This document shows positions 26,301-33,321 of a stretch of 64,000 nt of DNA, piece after piece. The number at the start of each line of letters is the position of its first letter. Within the stretch, counting starts at the first letter, position 1. Both the position numbers and the translations under genes were made by a program. The notes below the pieces were generated by a model, which saw only the letters and a list, made by a program, of their open reading frames with translations, ran no database searches and had not been told where the DNA came from. This DNA is from Liopterus haemorrhoidalis (lineage: Eukaryota > Arthropoda > Insecta > Coleoptera > Dytiscidae). The stretch is taken from positions 223,502,260 to 223,566,259 of the forward strand of contig OZ020611.1 in the NCBI GenBank assembly GCA_963971575.1, read 5' to 3'.

Positions 26301-28648
26301 ATCCATTGCTGTATATGTGGCATATATGAACATTCATGAAGTAACGTTCTGATTCAGTTTTAAAAGTAAAATAAAAACCGGAATGTGCCGGTTCCGGATA
26401 CCCGGTTTCGGATACCCGGTTCCGGTTACCCGGTTTCGGATACCCGGTTCCGGATACCCGGTTCCGGATACCCGGTTTCGGATACCCGGTTCCGAAACCG
26501 GGTAAACCCGGAACCGGTTTTTTTTTTGGAACCGGTTCCGGTTCCGTCAAGATCGATTTCTGACAGCACTAATGTAAAGCCATTAATACATACAGCTTGG
26601 GTTCTATTGGAAATGTAAGATATTAACCATCTTAAAAGATCACCATTAATACCGATCAATAACAGCTTGGTTATCAAAGTGTAGTGATCAATTTTGTCAA
26701 AAGCTTTGCAAAGGTCTGTATATACGGAGTCAATCTGAATTCTATTGTCGAGATTTTCTAATATAAAATTACTGTAGATCATTAAATTAGTTTCTACTGA
26801 TTTTTTAGGAAGGAATCCGTGCTGTTGATTAATAATTTTAGGTTTAACAAAATCTAAAAGAATTGAAAAAATGTTGTGTGAAATACAAATGTAAAAGACT
26901 TTATAATTCTGCGTGAAATGCTCTAATTTATTATTCTAAAATAATTGATACATCACTTTAAAACTCCGATCTTATTTACCCACAAACTTTATCATACAAA
27001 AACTATTACATTTAAAAACAGAAAATTGACCAATACACAATATCGGTGTATGATAGGTATATGCTCTCGCGGACTGTTTTAGATCTAGTTAAGATCTACA
27101 TTTTTTATCTACATTATATCGATATATCTCTTAAGGTTTAGCCTACGTAATCAATTCAAACTGCACGGAGAGTGCGAAACTGATAGTTTACCCACCATAA
27201 CTAAATTTGGTGTAAATTGGTCTGTCCGTTTGACAAACAAACAACAAACAAACAGAAATTCATTTTTATATAGAAATTTGTAAATCATATATACATCAAA
27301 TATTCTAGATTAAACTGACGTGTCATTATTAAATGTCATTTTCATAACATTTTGATTTTTTTTTGTGTCATTCTTAATAGAATTTCCTATATCTTATTAT
27401 TATTATTTTTTGCCTAAAAATTTAAAAATATACTAGTAGTATTTATTTTATGTTCGGTTTGTGTTACTTGTTTTCCTTTTCGTATTTTGAATTTTTTCCG
27501 CCAACATAAAACATGACATAGTTTGAGCAAGCTTGGTTCACGTGACAACTTAGGAAGCAATGAAATAGACTTAACCTAACATTAAATGTGCACCCAAGAC
27601 TTTTTCTTGAGGGGGGTCCAAAATGCAAGTGATGACCTGAACACAAAAGTCCTCACTTCCAAGATACAAGTGATGAGCTAAAACAAAAGCAAAAAAAATG
27701 TTGTCCCACAGCCTGTAGCCCAGATGGTTTAAACTAAAAATCTGAAAAAATTCTAAGTAATGTACATTTGGGTGAACAGGAATAGTACAACAGGAATTTT
27801 TGATTAGATTATGTTTTCGGAGAATAACGCATTTTTTGTGTTTTTTGCTTGACCAAATAAAATATTTAATAACTTATGTAAACCAGCATGCTTTGATAGT
27901 GTAATGGTTAGCATGCTAGCGTTCTAATTTGCAAACTAAGGTTCGATCCGGTCTCGAGACAATCTTATTTTTTCTGTTTTTTTTTTGCATTTTTATTTTG
28001 TTTAAATTATTTTTTCAAAATTCTAGTTATATTTGGGCAAATGTTGCATTTAATTTTTAAAAACGTAAATTTAATAACTAGTGGAAATTGAATGCATGAA
28101 ATCAGAGGGGCGGAGTTATGACTTAAAACAACCAATGGAAGCCATAGGCGCAATTTTCAAAATCATAATGAACCTTGCTATATAAAAAAAAAATACTGCA
28201 CATATTTAGAAACCTAAATAATGGTATTAGGTATTCGAATTAAAATTAACAAAAAAAAATTATTTTAACATAAAATTTGTTTTGGCATCAAATAAACATC
28301 ATTCACTTACTAAATACCTGCGAAACCCTAAAATGTGTGAAAATTCACACTTCACATTTTTTTAAAGTATAATTTGATTATGTAAATTTTGGTTACTTTT
28401 TTTTTACAGATTTCGCTACCATAATAAAAGACCTTGTTGGTGGTATAAGTATTATAGAAAGAACAACAGCAGTCGAAGATGATCCGCAGAGAAGAAAACC
28501 TGATATATCACGTGCAAAAAAGTATTTAAACTGGGAACCAAAAGTTCCATTAAAAGTAGGTTTACAAAAAACTATAGATTTCTTTAGGAAAGAATTAGAT
28601 CGTACAAGCCATTCACAAAGAAATATATTCGAACCTGAAACTACTTAA
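11374..28648 (+). CDS. UXS1: UDP-glucuronate decarboxylase 1 (UDP-xylose synthase)
   Basis: Coding exons: 11374-11434, 11525-11790, 18270-18555, 21645-21946, 23883-24015 and 28410-28648. They join in frame to 428 codons plus TAA, against about 420 aa for vertebrate UXS1. The enzyme oxidatively decarboxylates UDP-glucuronate to UDP-xylose with bound NAD, feeding proteoglycan and O-xylose glycosylation in the Golgi. It is a short-chain dehydrogenase/reductase type II membrane protein. Visible features: signal anchor in residues 12-30; coiled-coil stem about 35-95; Rossmann motif GGAGFVG at 112-118; the STSEVYGDP segment around 218-226; the YxxxK pair Y248/K252 in [22 protein letters not shown]; and the late [10 protein letters not shown] and [10 protein letters not shown] motifs. 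All catalytic motifs are intact. Introns 2 to 5 hold transposons. Confidence 0.95.
11525..11790 (+). CDS. UXS1: UXS1 exon 2 (stem region)
   Basis: Acceptor ACATTTTAG|TTTTG; donor ATATTG|GTAATT. It encodes the end of the membrane anchor, an E/K-rich coiled-coil stem, and the conserved junction [13 protein letters not shown] that leads into the Rossmann fold. Confidence 0.85.
11944..12255. repeat. Repeat family with AAACGATTAAGCGGAAC core, UXS1 intron 2
   Basis: Contains ATCTAGTAACTTTTGACGATT, CTATTCCAAACGATTAAGCGG and an inverted TTAGTTCCGTTTAAACC. It looks like two partial, inverted relatives of the 13507 element. Confidence 0.5.
12714..12736 (-). mobile_element. 3' terminus of GACA-element copy B, split off by an insertion
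   Basis: TACCGACCGCCAACATACAT is the reverse complement of the 3' terminus of copies A and C. The rest of the copy resumes at 14578, beyond the inserted element 12737-14577. Confidence 0.7.
13053..13350. mobile_element. MITE, TIR TAAGCTGTTCACTTTTGTAAG family, copy 1
   Basis: Termini TAAGCTGTTCACTTTTG and CAAAAGTGAACCGCTTA are flanked by TA. The interior shares ACGCTGTAAAACCGACTTTAG with copy 2 at 17196. Confidence 0.75.
13507..13913. mobile_element. MITE, CAGTCTGTTCCAAACGG family (nested copy)
   Basis: 407 bp with TIRs CAGTCTGTTCCAAACGG and a slightly diverged reverse complement, TA on both sides. The first 280 bp nearly match 12737-13020, so it belongs to the same family as the outer element. 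Confidence 0.75.
14032..14275. repeat. Satellite-like array, about 87-bp unit, nearly three copies
   Basis: CGAAGCGAGCTACCCATCTT recurs three times, followed each time by AATGTCAAAACACTATCTTA and GGTTAGGTTAGTAAG. The short GGTTAGG stretches look like the TTAGG insect telomere motif but are only two repeats long. Confidence 0.85.
14578..14940 (-). mobile_element. GACA-element copy B (microsatellite lost)
   Basis: Reverse-complement match to copies A and C from TATAAGGGAGGTATTG through GGCGGTCCTGTGGTGGCCAC. Where the others have the GACA tract, this copy goes directly from GCATGATGTCTG to unique flank. Confidence 0.65.
15093..15342. mobile_element. Hairpin MITE, nearly full-length palindrome
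   Basis: About 250 bp; arms run from ATTCTAACGGGAGGTGG to its reverse complement and pair for about 110 nt each, including GGGATTTTAGGTCATAAG. The centre carries the smaller palindrome GATAACTTAAGTTATC twice. Confidence 0.7.
16740..17128 (+). mobile_element. GACA-microsatellite element, copy C
   Basis: Matches copy A from ATCTTAAAATCGACACGAG through the GACA/GACG tract (16918-16998) to the terminus CTCCCTTATATATGTTGGCGG. Confidence 0.7.
17196..17452. mobile_element. MITE, TAAGCTGTTCACTTTTGTAAG family, copy 2
   Basis: 257 bp; termini TAAGCTGTTCACTTTTGTAAG-like (within 20 bases: TAAGCTGTTCACTTTTGTAA) and the reverse complement with one change, flanked by TA. Confidence 0.75.
17560..20990. repeat. 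Diverged dispersed repeat in UXS1 intron 2-3 flanks
   Basis: A degenerate block recurs near 17640-18000, 19380-19930, 20100-20180, 20660-20700 and 20800-20990, interrupted by exon 18270-18555. Shared phrases are AATTCAAACCGCAGATTTCT, TAACCATTTTTTAG and TTTTCAATAAAATC. Divergence is high and no borders could be set. Confidence 0.5.
18270..18555 (+). CDS. UXS1: UXS1 exon 3 (NAD-binding)
   Basis: Acceptor GTTTACAG|ATTACAGG; donor TATTAG|GTAAGT. It encodes [32 protein letters not shown] and [14 protein letters not shown], which bind NAD and nucleotide sugar. Confidence 0.95.
21012..21068 (+). pseudogene. UXS1: 57-bp partial duplicate of UXS1 exon 3
   Basis: It matches exon positions 18424-18480 with four transitions in 57 nt. 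The frame is open and reads [18 protein letters not shown], one substitution (E to K) from the exon. No splice sites frame it. Confidence 0.85.
21316..21560. mobile_element. PIF/Harbinger-like MITE, GGCCCAGTCT family, copy 1
   Basis: About 245 bp and largely palindromic: the left arm (CCACCTTCAGGTATACTTCT) pairs with the right arm (AGGTTTACCTGAAAGTGG). The flank is TCA on the left and TTA on the right. Other copies are at 28747 and 42917. Confidence 0.75.
21645..21946 (+). CDS. UXS1: UXS1 exon 4 (catalytic)
   Basis: Acceptor CTTTTCAG|GTTTAG; donor ATTACC|GTAAGT. It carries the catalytic STSEVYGDP and [10 protein letters not shown] motifs. Confidence 0.95.
23256..23312. repeat. Microsatellite (ATT)n/(TTTA)n
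   Basis: Uninterrupted ATTATT then TTTATTTA units. Confidence 0.9.
23475..23690. repeat. Possible hAT-like remnant
   Basis: Starts CAGGGTCGGATTAAAG and contains CGCGCCCCGAGCAG and GGGGGGGCGGGCCCCCC, the GC-rich style of hAT termini in this window. No matching right end was found. Confidence 0.35.
23883..24015 (+). CDS. UXS1: UXS1 exon 5
   Basis: Acceptor TTTTACAG|GTATAC; donor AAATG|GTAAGT. It encodes [16 protein letters not shown] and [12 protein letters not shown]. Confidence 0.95.
25262..25456. repeat. 14-bp minisatellite CGGATACCCGGTTT, array 1
   Basis: About 14 tandem units. Because 14 x 3 = 42, every frame is open and gives a 14-residue peptide repeat such as [14 protein letters not shown]. 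This is a repeat artefact, not a protein. Confidence 0.95.
25670..25905 (-). mobile_element. Second 3' end of the same LINE
   Basis: Nearly identical to 24070-24310, from GGAACACAAACAGGACAGGC to ACATTGGTAATGTTAA. Only the terminal 240 bp are present, consistent with an independent 5'-truncated insertion inside the hAT-type element. Confidence 0.8.
26148..26333 (-). pseudogene. piggyBac transposase fragment
   Basis: The frame gives [20 protein letters not shown] followed by NDNSE, which matches the N-terminal part of piggyBac/PGBD transposases (NRFE..I...LHFND). Only about 60 residues remain. Confidence 0.65.
26389..26520. repeat. 14-bp minisatellite CGGATACCCGGTTC, array 2
   Basis: Same unit and same orientation as array 1, about nine units, then a short CCGGTTCC palindromic tail toward the right end of the host element. 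Confidence 0.9.
27605..27690. repeat. Copies of the AAGTGATGACCT sub-repeat
   Basis: GCAAGTGATGACCTGAACAC and ACAAGTGATGAGCTAAAACA lie in tandem with TCCTCACTTCC between. The same unit is found inside the hAT MITEs at 31300, 58824 and 60434. Confidence 0.6.
27740..27850 (+). repeat. Dispersed repeat (AAAATTCTAAGTAATG family)
   Basis: The phrase AAAAAATTCTAAGTAATG, then GAACAGGAATAGTACAACAGG, then ATTTTTGAT.AGATTA. Relatives are at 29595-29690, 31120-31220 and 58425-58520. Confidence 0.5.
27890..27960 (+). pseudogene. tRNA-like sequence, Arg(TCT)-like
   Basis: 71 nt with an A-box-like TAGTGTAATGGTTAGCAT and B-box GGTTCGATCC. The acceptor ends GCTTTGA and TCGAGAC pair at six of seven positions with wobbles. 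Anticodon position would be TCT. The T-stem and anticodon stem pair poorly, so it is more likely a tRNA-derived relic than a working gene. Confidence 0.4.
28410..28648 (+). CDS. UXS1: UXS1 exon 6 (C-terminus)
   Basis: Acceptor TTTTTACAG|ATTTCG; stop TAA at 28646-28648. It encodes [29 protein letters not shown] and [14 protein letters not shown] begins about 100 bp after the stop and would be in the 3' UTR. Confidence 0.95.
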
Positions 28649-28746
28649 TATTAAGTCAAATATTAATTAAAATAGTTGATTTTGTTGTTGTATGTTGATT
28701 GTTATGCTTAAATTATTTTTCCGTTTTTATTTAGCTAAAATATTTA

Positions 28747-29003
28747 GGCCTGGTCTTTCCACCTTCAGGTAAACCTCTAGGTAACTATCTGACAGATCAG
28801 GTTACTAGAACGTCATCTGCTGAATAAATGTCAATACCAATCAGTGAATTCAATACGTCAGTCTCATTATCCGTTAGATAATTATGCGATAGATAAATTT
28901 GTATTGAAAGAAGGGATGACATTTATTCAGCACAGAAAGTATCACATAACCTTATCTGTCAGATAAAGCCTAGAGGTTTACCTGAAGGTGGAAAGATCGG
29001 GCC
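28747..29003. mobile_element. PIF/Harbinger-like MITE, GGCC..CCACCTTCAGG family, copy 2
   Basis: 257 bp, TTA on both sides, long inverted arms (CCACCTTCAGGTAAACCTCT / AGAGGTTTACCTGAAGGTGG). It begins about 100 bp after the UXS1 stop. Confidence 0.8.
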
Positions 29004-29845
29004 TTAATGAAAATATAATTTTTATTTTGGAAAACACGTTTTTAGCTAATGTGTGTGTTTGAATTGTGTCTTGTATATTTTAAAACAATGATTATTTTAC
29101 AAATATACATGATATTTATTGTATTTAATATTGTAAATAATTGTAAATATATTTTTTTCAATTTTATATAATCGACTTGTTTCTTATTTTATTTTTCCCC
29201 GTGTTTTAATTAGTTTTTTGTCCCACGCATGACACATCCTGCCCTCTTTTTAGAGTTTTGTAGGTATGACCACCAAAAACCTCTTATAACATCACTCATG
29301 TGTCTGTCTGTACGGTAGGAATTGTAGCCGAACGGTTAAACACGTTCAAAACGAGTTCAAAAAACATCCACAGATAAATATAAACAAATGTGTAATTAAT
29401 GAAAAAAAAAAATGTATTTTTTAAATTTTATGTGGGATGTCAAATAAAACCTTAATGCATGGATAGACGAGCACATTTTTATTTTTGAAAAATTATATTT
29501 TTCAATTATTGAAAAAACATTTTTTTATGATTTTCGCCAAAAATATGTAAAAAAAAACTTTTGTCCCCCACACTATCTTCCAGAGGTGTTGATCTGAAAA
29601 AATCTCCATAATGTACATTGATGGGAACCGGAATAAACAGGTATTTTAGATCAGATTAGTTTTTCGAAAAATATCGATCACATAAATAAAAAATATTATC
29701 CCTTTTTTGTCTCAAAAAATTTTTTTAAAAATTTATTGTGTAGTAGAATACGTTCATTTTAACTTTATTACAGGGTATCATAAATTACGTCACCAATTCT
29801 GCGCGAGAAAACAGCTGACACATTGACGTACATTAGGATTTTAAA

Positions 29846-30788
29846 CAATAGGGGATAGGCATGATTTTTTTAATTTTTTTTATTATATTCCTTTTGTTGC
29901 ATATAAACATAAAAAACAGTTTTTAATTTTTTTTTTTTTTGTAATTTGAAGGCTTAAAAAAATCATAAATGTATGTAGCGCGCGAAAACGACGTGTGACG
30001 TCATACCCCTTCTAACTGACGCATGACACTACTAGCTTACCGGCGTACATAGTCTGTTGTGAACTTATTTGTTTGTATAACTTTTATAGGTTATGTAAAG
30101 TTAGAGTGATTTTAATTAAAATAAAGTTTAATTCTATAAAAACAATTTATACATGTTTACCGAATTAAATTTTATATTAAAATAGATAACTTATATTGCA
30201 ATATTTCAATTATGCCTCTAACGTTTTGAAACTTCATGTAAACAATGTAGTAAAATTCTGACATCTAAATTACATAAATATTTATATTTTACAGAGTTGC
30301 AGCGTTTGTTTACATAAAGTTATAGAATATAAAATAAAAATTACTTTGACACCACGTATTTCTTCAGCACTGTAGCGTTCATTATTTTTCATATATTCCA
30401 TGAGCATAAATGCATTAATGTTGGGTAAATTATCACTCTGAGCCCTAACAAAATCTTTATCTGCCATTTTAATAATAAATGCATGAAAAATTGTTTAAAA
30501 ACAAATACAAAACTCTCGAACAATACAATACACACACGTGTAAAGATTATGTTGTAGCTGTATCTGTGATGTGAAACCCTATCGTTTGACGTCATACTCA
30601 GTCGTTTTTACTCGGCAACCTTCGCTCCGTGGTCGGCTCATTTCAAATTTACAATATTTTAATTCAAAAATTTGGCTATAATATTAATTAAAATGTAATT
30701 TTTATTTTGTTAGGTGACATAACTAACATTAACATATCAAAATAATGCAGTTTTAAGGAAATACAAATTTTATGCGTATCCCCTATTG
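29846..30788 (-). mobile_element. CAATAGGGGATA TIR element carrying a gene-like exon, copy 1
   Basis: 943 bp bounded by CAATAGGGGATAGGCAT and ATGCGTATCCCCTATTG-type ends (AAATTTTATGCGTATCCCCT on the plus strand). The whole length matches 43741-44678 in inverted orientation at high identity. On the minus strand it has an ATG exon (30467 downward) followed by a GT donor. Confidence 0.8.
30345..30467 (-). CDS. First-exon-like ORF inside the CAATAGGGGATA element
   Basis: The minus strand reads [20 protein letters not shown], continues through MLMEYMKNNERYSAEEIR, and ends GVK just before a GT donor (AAA|GTAATTTTT). It is about 41 residues. The phrases (FM..EY...[11 protein letters not shown]) resemble the start of a family of insect SWIM/YqaJ-domain proteins as I remember them; this is recall, not a search. 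No later exon is present in the element. It is intact here but broken by a TAA in the second copy. It may be a captured exon or the remnant of the autonomous element's gene. Confidence 0.45.
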
Positions 30789-31299
30789 TGGAAACCAAAC
30801 ACACAAAATCATTTATTTCAAATACATTTTTACTCATTTTAGTACAAAGTAAGTGACGCCACTGAAATGTGCTAACTTTTGGTAATGTAATGGGCGAAAT
30901 TTAGTTTTTGCGCAAGTGACTGCAGTCACTGACATTACCATGGTAATATTCGCCTGTAATGAAGTTAATTTGAATCGTACTCTATCAAAAGAAAGCTCTT
31001 AAAACCTAGATTAAGGAAAGAAAAGTAGTTTTCTAAAATTAATTTCTTTTAACACGATTTTAGCCAATATGTGCCAAAAAAGTTGTTGTCTCGTCCCTTT
31101 TTACCCAAAGGGGCTAAACTAAAAATCAGAAAAAATTATGAGTAATTTTACATTGATCTGAACCGAAAACGTACCAGAGGAATTTTTTATCGATTTCGGT
31201 TGAAAATATTGCAGTTTGAGTTTTTCACAAAATTAATTATTTTTTTAATTCAGGGCTAATAATGTTACGGATTTTTTTAATTTATAACTAAGGTACTGT

Positions 31300-31704
31300 C
31301 AGTGGCAGATTAAGCCTTTGCCGGGCCCAAGACATTTTTGGGCCCTCAACCTAGAGGCGTTCAAAGGGGAAGGGGAAAGGTAGGGTAACCATTTTCTTAA
31401 GAAGGCAATGCGGGACGGAAGTGAAGAGCAAAAAAAAAGGTCCTCACCTCCCAAATCCAAGTGAAGAGCAAAAAAAAGGTCCTCACCTCCCAAATCCAAG
31501 TGAAGAGCAAAAAAAGGTCCTCAAATACAAGTTACAATGCGGGACAAAATGTTAGAATGCGGGACACCCAATCAAAATGCGGGACAGTCCCGCAAAAAGC
31601 GGGACGAATGATCACCCTAGGGAAAGAGGAAGAGTTCGTTGGGCTCTTGAAAATTACGGACCCAAGACAATTGTCTTTTTTGGCTTTGCGAAAGTCCGCC
31701 ACTG
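31300..31704. mobile_element. hAT MITE with AAGTGAAGAGC sub-repeats
   Basis: 405 bp with ends CAGTGGCAGATTAAGCC and GAAAGTCCGCCACTG and an exact 8-bp duplication GGTACTGT (31292-31299, 31705-31712). Inside, AAGTGAAGAGCAAAAAAA.GG with TCCTCACCTCCCAAATCC is repeated three times (31420-31520). Confidence 0.85.
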
Positions 31705-31830
31705 GGTACTGTATGTCATTTTTTTATATTTGAAAATAAATAAAAAATATTTATCAGCTGAGAATCAAATCACCTTCTTAAAGACCTTGTACTCATGAAT
31801 TCGATCATCAGGTTTTTAAGCCTATTATTA

Positions 31831-32088
31831 AGAGCCGCAGTAAGGGGGGGCGGAGGGGGCGACGGCCCTGGGCGCACTAAGGAAAAAGGCGCAGACGGGC
31901 TTGACTAAGGGCCGCCATTATGAAAGTGAGGACCTTTTTTTTTTGCTCGTCACTTGGATTTTGGGAGGTGAGGAACTTTTATTTTTGCTCATCACTTAAA
32001 TTTTGAGAGGTGAGAACCTTATTTTTATTTGCTAAGGGCGCCAAAATACGGTTCTGCCCCTAGCGCAAGTTTTCCTTACTGCGGCTCT
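31831..32088. mobile_element. hAT-like MITE, AGAGCCGCAGTAAGG ends
   Basis: 258 bp with perfect 15-bp TIRs. The interior has the inverted form of the GGTCCTCACTT/AAGTGA sub-repeat (31935-32020). A clean target duplication is not visible. Confidence 0.65.
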
Positions 32089-32099
32089 GATTAAAGTTA

Positions 32100-33285
32100 T
32101 CAAAGAGAAATAAATCATTTATAGTAGTGAAATACTTAGCACATGGTTAATAGTAAGAAATACGTTTCTGAAATTGAAAAAATATGAAGTGTATGAGGTA
32201 TATTTTGCCGCGGAAGCCAAACACCTCTGCTGCACGTGATCTACGTTAGTAATATCACTCCGCCAATGTGACTTAAGATACCGTTGAGCGTTTGAATACG
32301 CTGCATTACTTTATAACCAAAATTGTTATTTAGTTAAATCTAAATCAATATATATTTCTCATTTTCTGTAATTTGTGAATAGTTGAATAATAAAATGGAC
32401 TTAACTCTTTATAGAAAACGTATGTTTAATATGAACCCGCTACAGAAGCCATTTATCAATAGATTTCTTATTGATTTAATGAAGACTTAAATTATTTACG
32501 CAATTAAGACGCAAATTATTTAATTTTACTAATTTCAACCAATTCTTTCTTGCTGGCTAACTAACAAATACAAACTGAATACTAGAATGTAGCTTGTTAG
32601 ACTCATTTCAGAAAAAATGCGATTCGTTTTATATCCGCATTGCATCATTGCGACTCAGTGGACGCGCTCACAGAAAAACATGTGAAAAGCGCATCGGCTG
32701 CTGCGTCTGCCGCGCAGCTTAGTGGATGTTTACCTTAAGATTTATTTGTTTTTGACCCGTATTAGTTTTTAGATTATCCATTTAAAACGTAATTGAATTT
32801 GTCCCGTTTGAAAAACGGGTATTCTGTTAGTGTAAATATATTTTTAAAAATAATTTTACATAACCGACTCGTTTTTTATTTTATTTTTTATATTTTCGCA
32901 TTAATTTAAGAAATATTTAACGCAGCATTTATTTACCCACTGCTTTCTCAGTGTCTCTTTAATATTCAGGGCTAAATATAACATATCAATATTTCTTCAA
33001 GCAAAAATAAATAAACACTACGCCATTATTTCTACGACTCCTAGAAAGAGATAGAGCCATACGCATTATTTATAGTTAAAGAGAGAAAAGACATGCGCAC
33101 CAATGCTGCGCATTGATTATTTCCATTAGAGATTTTTGACGTATATCTCAAGTGAATCATATTTCCACAAAAACACAATAATTAAATTAAGTTTTAAGCT
33201 AAATTATAGTCTAAAATTGTGAATCATACGAACATTAATTGGATGCGGTAGTTTTTTGGTTGTGAAATCGTTTTTTTATTAAAAT
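32100..33285. promoter_or_regulatory. Upstream region of SERINC
   Basis: No gene or clear transposon borders are visible. It contains GC-richer patches near 32640-32730 and 33040-33110. The SERINC promoter and 5' UTR should lie toward the right, but no core motif could be picked out. Confidence 0.3.
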
Positions 33286-33321
33286 ATGGGGGCTGTTTTA
33301 GGCCTTTGTTCAGCTGCTCAG
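33286..33321 (+). CDS. Serinc: SERINC exon 1
   Basis: ATG to GCTCAG|GTAAAT, 12 codons, [12 protein letters not shown], phase 0. The intron is only 55 nt. Confidence 0.9.

Larger units (their letters stand above)
25191..26571. mobile_element. hAT-type element with CCCGG minisatellites, inserted in the LINE
   Basis: Ends TAGTGCTGGGAACCG and CTGACAGCACTA, flanked by an exact 8-bp duplication ATGTAAAG (25183-25190, 26572-26579). Removing it restores the LINE reading frame. Inside are two arrays of a 14-bp unit, a second LINE 3' end and a piggyBac fragment. Confidence 0.8.
24060..26870 (-). mobile_element. 5'-truncated non-LTR retrotransposon (Jockey/CR1 type), split by a hAT-type insertion
   Basis: The minus-strand reverse transcriptase starts near 26870 ([16 protein letters not shown]), continues [14 protein letters not shown] and [16 protein letters not shown], is broken at 26572, and resumes at 25190 with [24 protein letters not shown] and VIWNPQYD. 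The stop is at about 24239. The FADD motif holds the catalytic aspartates. After the 3' UTR the element ends in a (TAAAA)n-like tail (24061-24085, TTTTA on the plus strand). The endonuclease domain and ORF1 are missing, as is usual for 5'-truncated LINEs. It lies antisense in UXS1 intron 5. Apart from the insertion the frame is open, so it looks young. Confidence 0.85.
29744..30984. mobile_element. TIR element (ATTACAGG ends) carrying a nested insertion, copy 1
   Basis: Ends TAGAATACGTTCATTTTAAC and the reverse complement of TTAATTTGAATCGTACTCTA. Interior phrases AAATTACGTCACC, GAGAAAACAGCTGACA, ACCAAACACACAAAATCATT and AATGTGCTAACTTTTG recur in order at 41301-42320. It is interrupted at 29846-30788. 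Confidence 0.6.

Noticed and set aside
27890..27960. Functional tRNA-Arg gene
   Set aside because: T and anticodon stems pair poorly and the acceptor stem needs wobbles and a mismatch; kept only as a tRNA-like relic.
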